From: an uncultured Clostridia bacterium
Lineage (GTDB): Bacteria; Bacillota; Clostridia; TANB77; CAG-508
Assembly (NCBI GenBank): GCA_944392945.1
Contig: CALXYJ010000005.1
Location: 1 to 64,000 of the forward strand
DNA: 64,000 nucleotides
Reading direction: 5' to 3'
Part shown: piece after piece, positions 45,744 to 55,258 of the stretch
How positions within the stretch are numbered: the stretch's first letter is position 1
Layout of the letters: the number at the start of each line of letters is the position of its first letter
Notes under the pieces: generated by a model
Seen by the model: only the letters and a program-made list of their open reading frames with translations
Told to the model about the DNA's origin: nothing
The model's database searches: none
Made by a program: the position numbers and the translations under genes

Positions 45744-47278
45744 TATTCTTCCTCCTTCTCAGTACGTTTTGCATAAATATCCAAAAATTCTAGTGCATCA
45801 TAATATGTAGCTATATTATTTTTATCAAAAGACTCCTCTAGCTCCACTCCTTTTGCCAAAAGTCTTATCAATTTTAAGTCTACTAAAGCTTTAGTTTCGT
45901 AATATGCATCTCTTAAATCCTTAGCCTTAGTTCTAGCAATATTCTTTACTTCATCCAATGTTTTTTCAAAATAATCAATATCAAATCCTCTTTGCTCTGG
46001 AGTTAATTTCTCTTTTTCTACTTTACTATATATTCCATATGGTCTTCTTATTAAGCTCATATTTTCTATATTTTTATATTTATTTTCCCTTGTTATCTCT
46101 ATATTTACAGTTGAGCCAGAATAGCAATACTGAAAATCTACAAAATTTCCTATTTTACCATCTACCATTCCTTCTGCTTTGGCTCTTTTTTTAGCATTTT
46201 GGCAACATTCTTCTGCTATTTGATAAGCTTTATGAAATGGAAAATGACTATGGATTATTGCAATCCCAGCACAAGCACTAAAAGGATATTTGTTACCATA
46301 CATATATCCAGATTTTATAGTTAATAAATACTCTTTAACAATATCTAAACTAATTCTAGAATTACAAACAAATGTAATATCATCACCCGCACTTATTATT
46401 GGTCTAAAAGGTAATCTGCCATCACTTTTAATTAAATCCTCTACACCATGCTCCTTACAAATTTCTGGTATTCTTTCTATTACAGCATTTATAGCATCTT
46501 TCTCAAATACCCTATGTATATTACAAGAAATTTCACGCATTAATTTTGTTGCTTCACTATATTTAGTAACTCCTTCGGTTAGGTCCCTTATATTTTGTCC
46601 CATGCTATTTCCATCTATATGTACTATTGCAATTAATGATTCTTGTTCATTTGCTCTCATTCTGTCAAATTCTTTTATGAATTTTCTATCATTATCATTT
46701 TCAGAATTATATTTATTTATTTTCTGATATGCTTCATATGTTACTTTTATTGTTCTATTCTTTTCTTCTATCTGTTTTGAAAGCGGTAAACCTGTAACTC
46801 TATCATATTGAACTATTGGCAATACACCCATTGGTTTATTAAGAGGTGTTGTTGCCTTAATTTCTGAAAGTTTTTCTTTTAAATTTTTCCAATCATTTTG
46901 ATAATTATCGGTCTTTTTAATATATGCATAATTAAGAGAAAGTCCATATGCACTAATTAGAATATTTTTTGACATATCAATACTTATTGTTCTTGCAAGT
47001 TCTTTATTTCTAAATAAAACAACTAAATTACCACCACCATAATATAAAATTTCTACTTTTATATTATTATTTTTTTCAAATTGTAACTCTTGAGTTGTCT
47101 CCCAATTTATTATTTTTTCTTCGCTTGGAATATTTTTTAATGCATTTTTAAATTGCTTTATAATTAAATCGTCTACAATTAATGATGCTCCAACAATTTC
47201 TTTTACTTTATTTGTTCTGAATATATAATCCTGTATCCCTCTAACATCATAGATTGCTATAACTGCTTCATTATCCAT
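45743..47278 (-). CDS. cas10: Cas10 without HD domain
   Basis: This 511-aa protein is the large subunit of type III complexes. It starts directly with palm domain 1 (IAIYDVRGIQDYIFRTNKVK, GGGN at 81-84), followed by palm 2 with VHIDGNSMG at 219-227 and AGDD at 297-300. AGDD stands for the GGDD cyclase motif; both Asp are kept, so cyclic oligoadenylate synthesis is plausible. There is no N-terminal HD nuclease domain, so no DNA cutting is expected. It starts 15 bp after the CARF-HEPN gene. Confidence 0.85.
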   Translation of the reverse strand: MDNEAVIAIYDVRGIQDYIFRTNKVKEIVGASLIVDDLIIKQFKNALKNIPSEEKIINWETTQELQFEKNNNIKVEILYYGGGNLVVLFRNKELARTISIDMSKNILISAYGLSLNYAYIKKTDNYQNDWKNLKEKLSEIKATTPLNKPMGVLPIVQYDRVTGLPLSKQIEEKNRTIKVTYEAYQKINKYNSENDNDRKFIKEFDRMRANEQESLIAIVHIDGNSMGQNIRDLTEGVTKYSEATKLMREISCNIHRVFEKDAINAVIERIPEICKEHGVEDLIKSDGRLPFRPIISAGDDITFVCNSRISLDIVKEYLLTIKSGYMYGNKYPFSACAGIAIIHSHFPFHKAYQIAEECCQNAKKRAKAEGMVDGKIGNFVDFQYCYSGSTVNIEITRENKYKNIENMSLIRRPYGIYSKVEKEKLTPEQRGFDIDYFEKTLDEVKNIARTKAKDLRDAYYETKALVDLKLIRLLAKGVELEESFDKNNIATYYDALEFLDIYAKRTEKEEE

Positions 47279-47293
47279 AATTTCCTCCTAAAA

Positions 47294-49060
47294 TTATTTT
47301 TGACTTTTTATTTCTTCTCTGAGCAAATATAATATTTGATTTTTTAAATGTTCATATACCATTAAAGCTTGGTCTAGTTTACCTTTATATGCATTTGATA
47401 ATATTTTATTCATCATTTTATTTATTATTTTATTGGTTTGTTCTATTGCATTCTCCTTTTCTTCTTTTGTTAATAAAATTGGCGGTAATTTTCTTATATT
47501 ATTTTCTTCTTTTTTTCTATAATTATTTTCTGCATCAATTGCTTTAGAAAAATTTCTATTTAATTCTTCTATTGTTATAAATTCCTCAGTATGTGCTGCA
47601 GTATTTCTTGAATTTCTTATTTTATCTAATATTGTAATGTCATTTTCTAATTCTGTATTTGAGTTTTTCCCTTTTAACCATTTGATTAAAATATTTTTTA
47701 AAAAGAATGCATTTATATAATCTCCATCCGCTTTTTCTACAGTTTTTAACAATTTTTCATATCTTTTATTACGATTTAAAGTATTAAAAATTGATAAATC
47801 TATTTTTCCATATTTATCACTTTTTGCATCATTATTTATAATTTTTTCTATGTTTAGTGAATCACATTCACAATATATTAATTTTTTATATATTGATTCC
47901 ACTACCGTTTGTGCTATTAATAGCCAATCATTTATTTCATTTCTTTGCGCTTTAATATTCATTATGTTGATTCTTTCTATTAATCCCCTGGCTTTTAATA
48001 TATTAAGTACTCTTATATCTCCATCGTCAAATATTGGATATAATTCTTTTAGCTCAATCTTATTCCCATTATCGTCAGGTGTAAATATATTTTTATCCCT
48101 TGCTTTTTTGTCATCTCCAATATATCTATAATATAAATTTGTTGCATATTTTACTATTAAAGAATTTTCATTTATTATTCCAATATTATCCATAACAGCA
48201 TTATATACACCTGCATAATCATATTTGGCAAAACTGTCTTCTAAACTTTCTAATAGAATTAATTTTCTAGTTTTAGCCATATTTTCGTATGATACTCTGT
48301 CTTTATATTCTGGATTTTCTCTTCTTTTCTTTTCAGATATGTTTAAAGCTTCTAATTGTTCATCACTTGCTGTTGCATAACCTTTATTACCTCTAACATT
48401 TGATGAACCGGTTGGAGTAGACACTTGAACAATTTTTGCTTTAATCTCATTACTTGTAATTGCAATTAAGTCTAAATCCATTTCCATTGCTGGAGTTCCA
48501 CTAGATACATTAATAAAAATTTCCGGTTTTCCTTTATAATTTATTTTTATATGTTCTATCATTTCATAAAAAGCTGGATAGAATATGCCAAATTTATTTG
48601 CATTAACAATTGCTACATTAACATCATTTTTTATCATATTAAAAATAATCTTGTCATCATTTAAATTTCTTTTTACTATTTCTTCATTAAAATTTGGATT
48701 TTTTTCTTTAGCTTTCTGTATCTCTTTTTGTTTTTCTTCTTCTATTACATTTTGAGTTATTTTTTTATCCTGAATTAAATTTTCGATTTCTTTTAATACT
48801 CCTTGAGGAAAAATTTCTATATTGATATTTTGATTAATTGAATGAATTGATTTTGTGAATACTTGATTTCTGGCCTCTCTTATAGCCATCTCTAAAGATA
48901 AATAAATATATACATCTGTTATAGGTTCTTGATCAAATTCCTTTTGCCTAATTATCGATAGTATAGATCCATCATTATATTCTGATACACCTTCTGTTAA
49001 TGTATATGGATCTGTACCTCCAGCTGATGTAATTAAAATTCTTTTTATTTGATTATTCAT
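47294..49060 (-). CDS. CARF-HEPN RNase (Csm6/Csx1-like)
   Basis: This 588-aa protein has an N-terminal CARF domain with LITSAGGTDPYTLTEG and NVSSGTPAMEMDLDLIA near residues 180-196, which bind cyclic oligoadenylate. It also has a C-terminal HEPN domain with the RNase motif RNTAAH at 485-490. A helical linker lies between. Binding of the signal made by Cas10 would switch on unspecific RNA cleavage. It is the first gene of the effector operon, 15 bp before cas10, and opens the transcript. Whether it prefers A4 or A6 rings cannot be read from sequence. Confidence 0.85.
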   Translation of the reverse strand: MNNQIKRILITSAGGTDPYTLTEGVSEYNDGSILSIIRQKEFDQEPITDVYIYLSLEMAIREARNQVFTKSIHSINQNINIEIFPQGVLKEIENLIQDKKITQNVIEEEKQKEIQKAKEKNPNFNEEIVKRNLNDDKIIFNMIKNDVNVAIVNANKFGIFYPAFYEMIEHIKINYKGKPEIFINVSSGTPAMEMDLDLIAITSNEIKAKIVQVSTPTGSSNVRGNKGYATASDEQLEALNISEKKRRENPEYKDRVSYENMAKTRKLILLESLEDSFAKYDYAGVYNAVMDNIGIINENSLIVKYATNLYYRYIGDDKKARDKNIFTPDDNGNKIELKELYPIFDDGDIRVLNILKARGLIERINIMNIKAQRNEINDWLLIAQTVVESIYKKLIYCECDSLNIEKIINNDAKSDKYGKIDLSIFNTLNRNKRYEKLLKTVEKADGDYINAFFLKNILIKWLKGKNSNTELENDITILDKIRNSRNTAAHTEEFITIEELNRNFSKAIDAENNYRKKEENNIRKLPPILLTKEEKENAIEQTNKIINKMMNKILSNAYKGKLDQALMVYEHLKNQILYLLREEIKSQK

Positions 49061-49181
49061 AATTACCAGTCCTTTTATTTCAAATTTAATTATTTAAAAA
49101 GTACATATATATAATAACATAAAAAAATTCTTTTTCTATATTTTTCTACATTATTTTATAGTTTAATAAAAGATAAAATTA

Positions 49182-49228
49182 ATAACAGAGGTAAGAATAT
49201 AAATTTTTATATTTCTTACCTCTGTTAT
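49182..49228. terminator. strong terminator between CRISPR operon and 198-aa gene
   Basis: A long stem of about 19 bp, with arms ATAACAGAGGTAAGAATAT and ATATTTCTTACCTCTGTTAT. It ends the gene at 49261 on the - strand. Confidence 0.8.
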
Positions 49229-49260
49229 CATAAATACTTATATAATTCTAATAAACTATC

Positions 49261-49857
49261 TTAAAGTTCGGTTGGATATATCGTCATTAGAGCATCAATT
49301 TCTCTTTCCAATTTCTCGTAAGAACAATGAATAATTCCATTATATGTTCTTAATACAAGATCTGTTGGCGTGAATCCAACTATCACCATGAACTCTCCAT
49401 TTATCTTAATAATCGACAAATCGTTTCCAGTAGAATCCGGCTTTATATTCTCCCAGAACTTATTACAATTATATATCGACAGAAGCTCATTTGACTCCGA
49501 AATCGTAGAAGCTTCCACAACATTCATAACGAAATTCGTTAATTCATCCAATCTGTACCTACAGAATCTTCTAAGCAAATATATATGATCAATACATAAT
49601 TTTACATCTGTATTAAACCATTGCATAATAAATTTTGTGACCCAGATGGCTGAATCCAACTCAGGATTTACCCCATATATATCTTCAACCTTGTTTTTTA
49701 TCACTTTTAAAGATATAATTTTACTTTTCTGAAGATATTTTGGCAGACTCCCACATCTAATATCTTCCCGCAATTCTTTCCTGTAATCTCTTGCAGTTTC
49801 TAAATTGAATTCTTTAATCTTACTTACTATAGCTGCAAATTTTTCAATTTCTTCCAT
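49261..49857 (-). CDS. hypothetical protein, 198 aa
   Basis: This protein is helical in its first 140 residues (charged and amphipathic, with CIDHIYLLRRFCRYRLDELT) and then has short beta-like strands (FMVIVGFTPTDLVLRTYN). No membrane helix. The gene contains many more G and C at third positions than its neighbours, so it may come from a different source. It has its own ribosome binding site (GAAAGGG) and terminator and lies just upstream of the CRISPR operon on the same strand. Family not recognised. Confidence 0.6.
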   Translation of the reverse strand: MEEIEKFAAIVSKIKEFNLETARDYRKELREDIRCGSLPKYLQKSKIISLKVIKNKVEDIYGVNPELDSAIWVTKFIMQWFNTDVKLCIDHIYLLRRFCRYRLDELTNFVMNVVEASTISESNELLSIYNCNKFWENIKPDSTGNDLSIIKINGEFMVIVGFTPTDLVLRTYNGIIHCSYEKLEREIDALMTIYPTEL

Positions 49858-49957
49858 AATTTTCCCTTTCTGCCAAATTCTGGCTTATTATTTTCAACAA
49901 AGTGCCTAAATAAGGATAGCATATTCTAGAAAAATTTTCAATAATAAGCTCTTTTTG

Positions 49958-50758
49958 TTAAAATATTTTTAAGTTTTTTCTAGCTTCTTCCCATAATTTC
50001 ATTGGTATTTTATCATCTAGTTCACCAAAACCATATTTGCTAGCTAATTTTCTTGCTTCTTGTATATATAATATAGGATAGTCTATTCCTGTTTTTAAAG
50101 CCTTTGTTAAGGATAGTCCCCATTTTATTCCTATTTCACTTATTTCATCATTTTCTAATTCTTTAATTGCTTCATTATTATCATATTTAATAAAAATTTG
50201 TTCTATATTATTATAATCTTCTTCTATTGTTAAAATTGCAAAATTTATTCCCGCTTTTCCAGATGTTGGTAAACCTATAGAACCAGGATTTATATATTCT
50301 ACACCATCCCTATAGAATATAAATTGTTTATGGGTATGACCAAATATTTTATAAATACAATCTTTTCCATTATTATAATCCTTTTTATGGCTTACATAGA
50401 TATATGCTCTTCCATTTAAATTAATTGTACAAGTATCTGGCATATTTTTTATAAAATTTAAATTTTCCTCAGTTAACTTTTGATATGTACTAAGCATATT
50501 TTCATCTTTTATTAATACTCTTTCTGCATTATTTTCACATTTTAAAACTTTATCTTCTCTATTACCTTTAATTATATATGTTGTATATTTTTTCATAGTT
50601 TCCTTAATAAAGTCTAAAACTTCATTTGGCCTTGGTATATCTGTTATATAATCTCCACACCAAATAATTCCATCAATATTTAGTTTTTCTATATATTCAA
50701 AACACTTTTTTAAAGCATATATATTACCATGTATATCACTTAATATTGCAAATTTCAT
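49958..50758 (-). CDS. metallophosphoesterase (YfcE-like)
   Basis: This 266-aa protein has the calcineurin-type phosphoesterase motifs in order: SDIHGN (8-13), GDYI, GNRED, SHKKD and GHTHKQF, binding two metal ions. The C-terminal 90 residues (about 175-266) are helical and extra to the minimal fold. The family includes phosphodiesterases of varied substrates. It is 10 bp after sbcC on the same strand and probably co-transcribed with sbcDC. Confidence 0.85.
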   Translation of the reverse strand: MKFAILSDIHGNIYALKKCFEYIEKLNIDGIIWCGDYITDIPRPNEVLDFIKETMKKYTTYIIKGNREDKVLKCENNAERVLIKDENMLSTYQKLTEENLNFIKNMPDTCTINLNGRAYIYVSHKKDYNNGKDCIYKIFGHTHKQFIFYRDGVEYINPGSIGLPTSGKAGINFAILTIEEDYNNIEQIFIKYDNNEAIKELENDEISEIGIKWGLSLTKALKTGIDYPILYIQEARKLASKYGFGELDDKIPMKLWEEARKNLKIF

Positions 50759-50767
50759 ATTTTCCTC

Positions 50768-53461
50768 CTAAATTATTTCTATCTTACTACCGTCATTTGT
50801 TTTAGTTACAACTATCTTTTTATCTATTCTTTCCTTAAGTTCTGTAACATGGCTTATAATCCCAATAAGTTTATTACTATTAATTAATAAACTTAATGTA
50901 TTTATAGCTTGTTCTCTAGATTCTGTATCCAATGACCCAAAACCTTCATCAATAAATAAAGTATCTATTACTACTCCTCCAGAATAACTTTGGATAACAT
51001 CTGATAATCCTAATGCTAAAGATAAGGCTGCTTTAAAAGCCTCTCCTCCAGATAATGATTTTACATCTCTTTTCTTCCCTGTATAATTATCAAATACTTC
51101 CAAATCCAATCCTATTTTATCAGACATTTTTTCTGGTTCATCTTTCCTAGATAATACATACCTGTTTTCTGTCATTTTTGAAAGTCTTTTATTAGCTTCT
51201 ATTATTATCATGTCAAAATAGCTTGCTTGCACATACTGTTCAAATTCAATCCTTTTTTTACCAGTTAATGTTCCATTTGCTGTTCTACTTAATTCATCAT
51301 ATATAGCATAATCTTTCATTTTAGTCTTTAATTTCTTACTATTATCAATTAATAGACCATATAATCTTGTATTATTATCTAATTTTCCTTTTGTTTTAAT
51401 ATATTTTTTTCTTTCTTCCTCTAATTCTATCTTTTCTTTATTTAAACTTTCTAATTCAAACGTCAAATCTAATTTTTGCTTTCCATTTATTTCGTTTTCT
51501 AATTCCTTTATTTTAGTTATGTTTATTGTTACTTTCGTTTTATATTCTTCTATATTATTTTGAATATCTTCAACTTTCTCTTCCGGAATTAATATTTGCT
51601 TATATTCTTCTTCAGAGTTAAAACCTAAATCTAAAATAGTTTTATTATATTCTTTAATAAGAACTTGTAAATTCATATCTAAATCTTTTAATTGTTTATT
51701 TTTTTCTTCTTCTAATGCTTTATTTTTAATAAGTTCACTTTCTTCTTTATTTATGCTATTTATTATTAAATCTTTAAAATCTTCATAATTAAATCCATCT
51801 AATTTTAGATCTTGATTTATTACTTCTTTATATTTTGATTTTAAATCTAACTCATAAGAGTCCAATTGAATTTTGTTTTTATTCAATTTTTCTTTAACAT
51901 TATTTTTTTCTAATACTAAATTAAATTCTTCTACATTATCTTTGTATAAGTCATTTATTAGCGTTTTTATGCTAGAATTCGTTTTTATACATTCTTCTTG
52001 TTTTAATTGCTTTTCCTTTTGCTTTATTTCCAAATCTTCCTTCAGTTGATTCAATTCTTCTTTTGATAGTACACTTGTACTTTTTATTGCAATATGTGGA
52101 TGTTCTAAACTTCCACATACTGGACAAGGTTTATTTTTTTCTAATCTTTCTGCAATAATTCCAGCTTGCTCTTTAAAAAACTCATCTTCTTTTTCTAAAT
52201 AATTTGTATTTTGTACTTTATATTCGTTTTCTATCTTTATATATTCTTTTGACTGTTTTTCTCTAATCTCTTCTAATTTTTCAATCTTCTTAAGTTTATT
52301 AATTTTTTCTAATAATTCATTATTTAGATTAATACAATTATTATATTCTTTAAATATTTCACCTATCTTATTAACTATTTCTATTTTTTTATTATGTTCT
52401 TTTGCATTTTCTTCTTCTATACTAATATTTGATCTTAATTTTTCTAATTCTTTTTGAATTTTTTTTATATTTTCTTCTTCGTTTTTTACTTTTTCCTCTT
52501 TTGGATATATAGCCTCTTTTATCTTTTGATTCTTAGCAATCATATTTTTTAATTCTTCTATTTCTTTTTCTTGTTTCTTATATTCTAATTGATCTTTTAA
52601 TAAAATATTATAATTATCTATTTTTTTATTAATTTCTTTTTGCTCTTTTACTTTTTCTTCTTTTTCTTTTATTTCTTTATCTGCATTATCTATTGCTTGC
52701 TCTATTTTAGAATTTTCTTCTTTATTCATTTCAATTTCTTTTTGCAAATTCTGTATTACATTTTCTATATCTATTTCATTTAAAGTTTTTGCTTCAATTT
52801 CTACTTTTTCATTATCATACCATAAAATATTTGCAGTATTTGTTACAAAACTGTTTTTTAGTGAATTTAACTCTTCCTCATTATCTTTTAATCTTTCCTT
52901 TAATTTTTTGGAAATTAAGTTATATATATTAGTATCAAATATTTTTCTAAATATTTCTGTTCTATCTTTACTTTCTGCAAATAATATTTTTAAAAATTCC
53001 CCCTGTGCTAGCATTGCAATTTGTTTAAACTGTCTTGCATTTATGCCTAGTATTTCTTCTATTTTTAAGTCTACATTTTTTATTCCTGAAATACTTATAT
53101 TATCATATTCTAAAAAAGCATCTGCTGATTTTTTAGTAGTTCCTTCTCCTCTTTTCTTTGCCTTTTCATATGAAGGATTTCTTGTTATCTTATAAGTTTT
53201 ATTCTTATGTAAAAATTCTAATTCTACAAATGTTTCGGTATCATTATCTGCAAAATCACTTCTAACTGATTGTATTGGTCTATTAGAACCACTTACTTCT
53301 CCAAAAATAGCAAAAGATATAGCATCAAAAATACTTGTTTTACCAGCTCCAGTATCACCTGTTATTAAAAAAATTCCATTTTCACCTAGTTTAGTAAAAT
53401 CTATCGTGACTTTATCCTTGTATGGACCAAAAGCACTCATAGTTAATTTAATCGGCTTCAT
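50768..53461 (-). CDS. sbcC: exonuclease subunit SbcC
   Basis: This 897-aa SMC-like ATPase partners with SbcD to cut DNA hairpins and ends. It has Walker A GDTGAGKTSIFDAI near residue 35, long coiled coils (about 190-430 and 470-700), the zinc hook CPVCG near 445, signature SLSGGEAFKAALSLALGL and Walker B VIDTLFIDEGFGSLD near 825. Length is normal. It overlaps the sbcD end by 14 bp, so the pair is coupled. Confidence 0.95.
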   Translation of the reverse strand: MKPIKLTMSAFGPYKDKVTIDFTKLGENGIFLITGDTGAGKTSIFDAISFAIFGEVSGSNRPIQSVRSDFADNDTETFVELEFLHKNKTYKITRNPSYEKAKKRGEGTTKKSADAFLEYDNISISGIKNVDLKIEEILGINARQFKQIAMLAQGEFLKILFAESKDRTEIFRKIFDTNIYNLISKKLKERLKDNEEELNSLKNSFVTNTANILWYDNEKVEIEAKTLNEIDIENVIQNLQKEIEMNKEENSKIEQAIDNADKEIKEKEEKVKEQKEINKKIDNYNILLKDQLEYKKQEKEIEELKNMIAKNQKIKEAIYPKEEKVKNEEENIKKIQKELEKLRSNISIEEENAKEHNKKIEIVNKIGEIFKEYNNCINLNNELLEKINKLKKIEKLEEIREKQSKEYIKIENEYKVQNTNYLEKEDEFFKEQAGIIAERLEKNKPCPVCGSLEHPHIAIKSTSVLSKEELNQLKEDLEIKQKEKQLKQEECIKTNSSIKTLINDLYKDNVEEFNLVLEKNNVKEKLNKNKIQLDSYELDLKSKYKEVINQDLKLDGFNYEDFKDLIINSINKEESELIKNKALEEEKNKQLKDLDMNLQVLIKEYNKTILDLGFNSEEEYKQILIPEEKVEDIQNNIEEYKTKVTINITKIKELENEINGKQKLDLTFELESLNKEKIELEEERKKYIKTKGKLDNNTRLYGLLIDNSKKLKTKMKDYAIYDELSRTANGTLTGKKRIEFEQYVQASYFDMIIIEANKRLSKMTENRYVLSRKDEPEKMSDKIGLDLEVFDNYTGKKRDVKSLSGGEAFKAALSLALGLSDVIQSYSGGVVIDTLFIDEGFGSLDTESREQAINTLSLLINSNKLIGIISHVTELKERIDKKIVVTKTNDGSKIEII

Positions 53462-54605
53462 TTTTTACCTCCGAAATTATATTTTTTAATATTTTAATTT
53501 GTCCATCATTTAATTTTGTATTATTTTGTAATTCATAGAAATCATTAAATAATTCTAATTCCGTTTTTTTCTTTAAATTTTCTAAATTTAAGTTTTGTTC
53601 CTGTACTTCATTTATTGTTTTACTGTTTCTTATTTCTAATTTTAATGTGTTGGGATATATTTTTCTTATTTGACCAATAGCATCATAAATAGGTTCCTCA
53701 TTTGTAATAATTGCTTTAATATAATCATTTAAATTTGTACCTTCGTAATTTTCTTTTTTAATAAGCTCTTGAATAGGACCTTTTATTTCTCTCATGTTTC
53801 TTAATGGTATCGACTCTTCTAATTTAATAGTTAAATTATTTTTTTCCTTTATTTCGATAATTGGTATAGTTTTTTTATGATTAATTTCGGAAAAAGAATA
53901 TTTAAGTATTGTTCCTGCATATCTTGCTGTATCTCTTCCAATCCTTTGTGGTCTATGTACATGCCCAATTGCAACATAATCAAATTGTTTAAAATTTGAA
54001 ACATCAACATTTTCTATCCCTCCCAGAGATAACACTTCTGATTCTGTTCTTTCTGGCTCCACATTTCCCGCTGTTACAAATTGATGGACCATTATAATAT
54101 TTCTTTCCTCTTCATTTATATTTTCTTTAGCAATAATCTTATTAATCGTTAAATTATAATTATTCTCTAAGTCCTCATCAAAAAATTGTTTTACTTCTAT
54201 AGGTTTTACAAATGGTAACATATATATATTTAATTTTCCATATTCGTCTTCTAACTCTACTTTTCGTAATTTTCCATTATATCGGCTTTCTATGTATAAA
54301 CCTTCATCTTCAAATATTTTGCTTCCAAATCCCAATCTATCTTTAGAGTCATGATTCCCAGAAATAATAAAAACTTTTACTTTTATATCTTTTATAAGTT
54401 TTTTTAAAAAATTATCTAATAGATTTACTGCTTCTGCTGGTGGCACACTTCTGTCATATACATCTCCAGAAATTAAAACAACATCTATATCTTCTTTTTT
54501 TATTAAATTTAAAATCATATTTAACATATATTCTTGATCTTCTAATAATGATTGTTCCTGTAATATTTTTCCTAAATGTAAATCTGCTAAATGTAAAATT
54601 TTCAT
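53448..54605 (-). CDS. sbcD: exonuclease subunit SbcD
   Basis: This 385-aa nuclease subunit has the Mre11-type motifs: HLADLHLGK (5-13), SGDVYDRSVPP, SGNHDSKDRLGFG, and GHVHRPQRIG near residue 215, with MVHQFV between. Metal-binding residues are all present. The C-terminal part (about 270-385) is the capping/helical region. It is the first gene of the sbcD-sbcC-phosphoesterase operon. Confidence 0.95.
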   Translation of the reverse strand: MKILHLADLHLGKILQEQSLLEDQEYMLNMILNLIKKEDIDVVLISGDVYDRSVPPAEAVNLLDNFLKKLIKDIKVKVFIISGNHDSKDRLGFGSKIFEDEGLYIESRYNGKLRKVELEDEYGKLNIYMLPFVKPIEVKQFFDEDLENNYNLTINKIIAKENINEEERNIIMVHQFVTAGNVEPERTESEVLSLGGIENVDVSNFKQFDYVAIGHVHRPQRIGRDTARYAGTILKYSFSEINHKKTIPIIEIKEKNNLTIKLEESIPLRNMREIKGPIQELIKKENYEGTNLNDYIKAIITNEEPIYDAIGQIRKIYPNTLKLEIRNSKTINEVQEQNLNLENLKKKTELELFNDFYELQNNTKLNDGQIKILKNIISEVKNEAD

Positions 54606-54625
54606 TTTTCTCCTCCATATATAAA

Positions 54626-54655
54626 AAAGGAGGTAATATAAGATTATTACCCCTT
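54626..54655 (-). terminator. terminator after oapA
   Basis: On the - strand AAGGGGTAAT pairs with ATTACCTCCTT (one bulge), followed by six T. It overlaps the region before sbcD. Confidence 0.7.
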
Positions 54656-55190
54656 ATTTGTTTAATTTTAATTTATTTAATATAATCCCTACTGTATGTA
54701 CAATTTTTGTTGCATTAGCATTTGCAACTCCTTTGCCTAATGCCTTACCACCAACTGTTAAGGCTGCAACTAACGCACTTATAATAAATTGAATATCAAA
54801 CCTAATTCCAAATTGTTCTGTTACTTTAACTGCAATTAATGCACTTATAGCACCACTTAATACTCCACAAATATCACCTATTACATCTGCACATATATTA
54901 GCTACTTTTGGCGCATTTCTAATTAGTTTTATAGAAGCTTTAGATCCTTTTACTTTTTTAGTCGCCTTTGCATGGAATTCATTTTCGTTTGCAACAGTTA
55001 CTGCAACTCCTACAATATCAAAAAATATACCTACTAATATTACAAGAACTAATATAAGTATTGCTGGTATTAAACTTAAATTTGATACTCCATTTGCTGA
55101 TATATAAGAAAATAACATAGATAATATAAAAGTCATTATAGAAACTTTTACAAACCATTTAATATTCGAGTCATCTTTTTTATTTTTCAT
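54654..55190 (-). CDS. oapA: OLE-associated protein A (OapA)
   Basis: This 178-aa protein has four membrane helices (about 10-30, 38-62, 100-125 and 132-155). It carries the OapA hallmark FFDIVGVAVTVANENEFHAK followed by KVKGSKASIKLIRNAPKVAN and DVIGDICGVLSGA. OapA binds OLE RNA at the membrane in extremophilic and anaerobic Firmicutes, where the pair helps survive alcohol, Mg2+ and cold stress. The OLE RNA gene lies just upstream. The AAAGGAG site is 26 bases from the ATG, with a hairpin (55200-55218) in between. Confidence 0.85.
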   Translation of the reverse strand: MKNKKDDSNIKWFVKVSIMTFILSMLFSYISANGVSNLSLIPAILILVLVILVGIFFDIVGVAVTVANENEFHAKATKKVKGSKASIKLIRNAPKVANICADVIGDICGVLSGAISALIAVKVTEQFGIRFDIQFIISALVAALTVGGKALGKGVANANATKIVHTVGIILNKLKLNK

Positions 55191-55199
55191 TTTGCTTTT

Positions 55200-55218
55200 C
55201 GTATAATTTATACGAATC
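55200..55218 (-). promoter_or_regulatory. hairpin between SD and start of oapA
   Basis: On the - strand TTCGTATAAATTATACGAA is a near-perfect palindrome of 19 bases between AAAGGAGA and the ATG. If folded it shortens the distance between the two to about 7 bases. Confidence 0.55.
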
Positions 55219-55238
55219 TCCTTTCTTTATATAAAAGT

Positions 55239-55258
55239 AAGGCAGATAAATCTGCCTT
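55239..55258 (-). terminator. terminator of OLE RNA
   Basis: AAGGCAGA (55239-55246) pairs with TCTGCCTT (55251-55258), followed on the - strand by ACTTTTAT. Some read-through into oapA must occur unless oapA has its own promoter. Confidence 0.65.
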
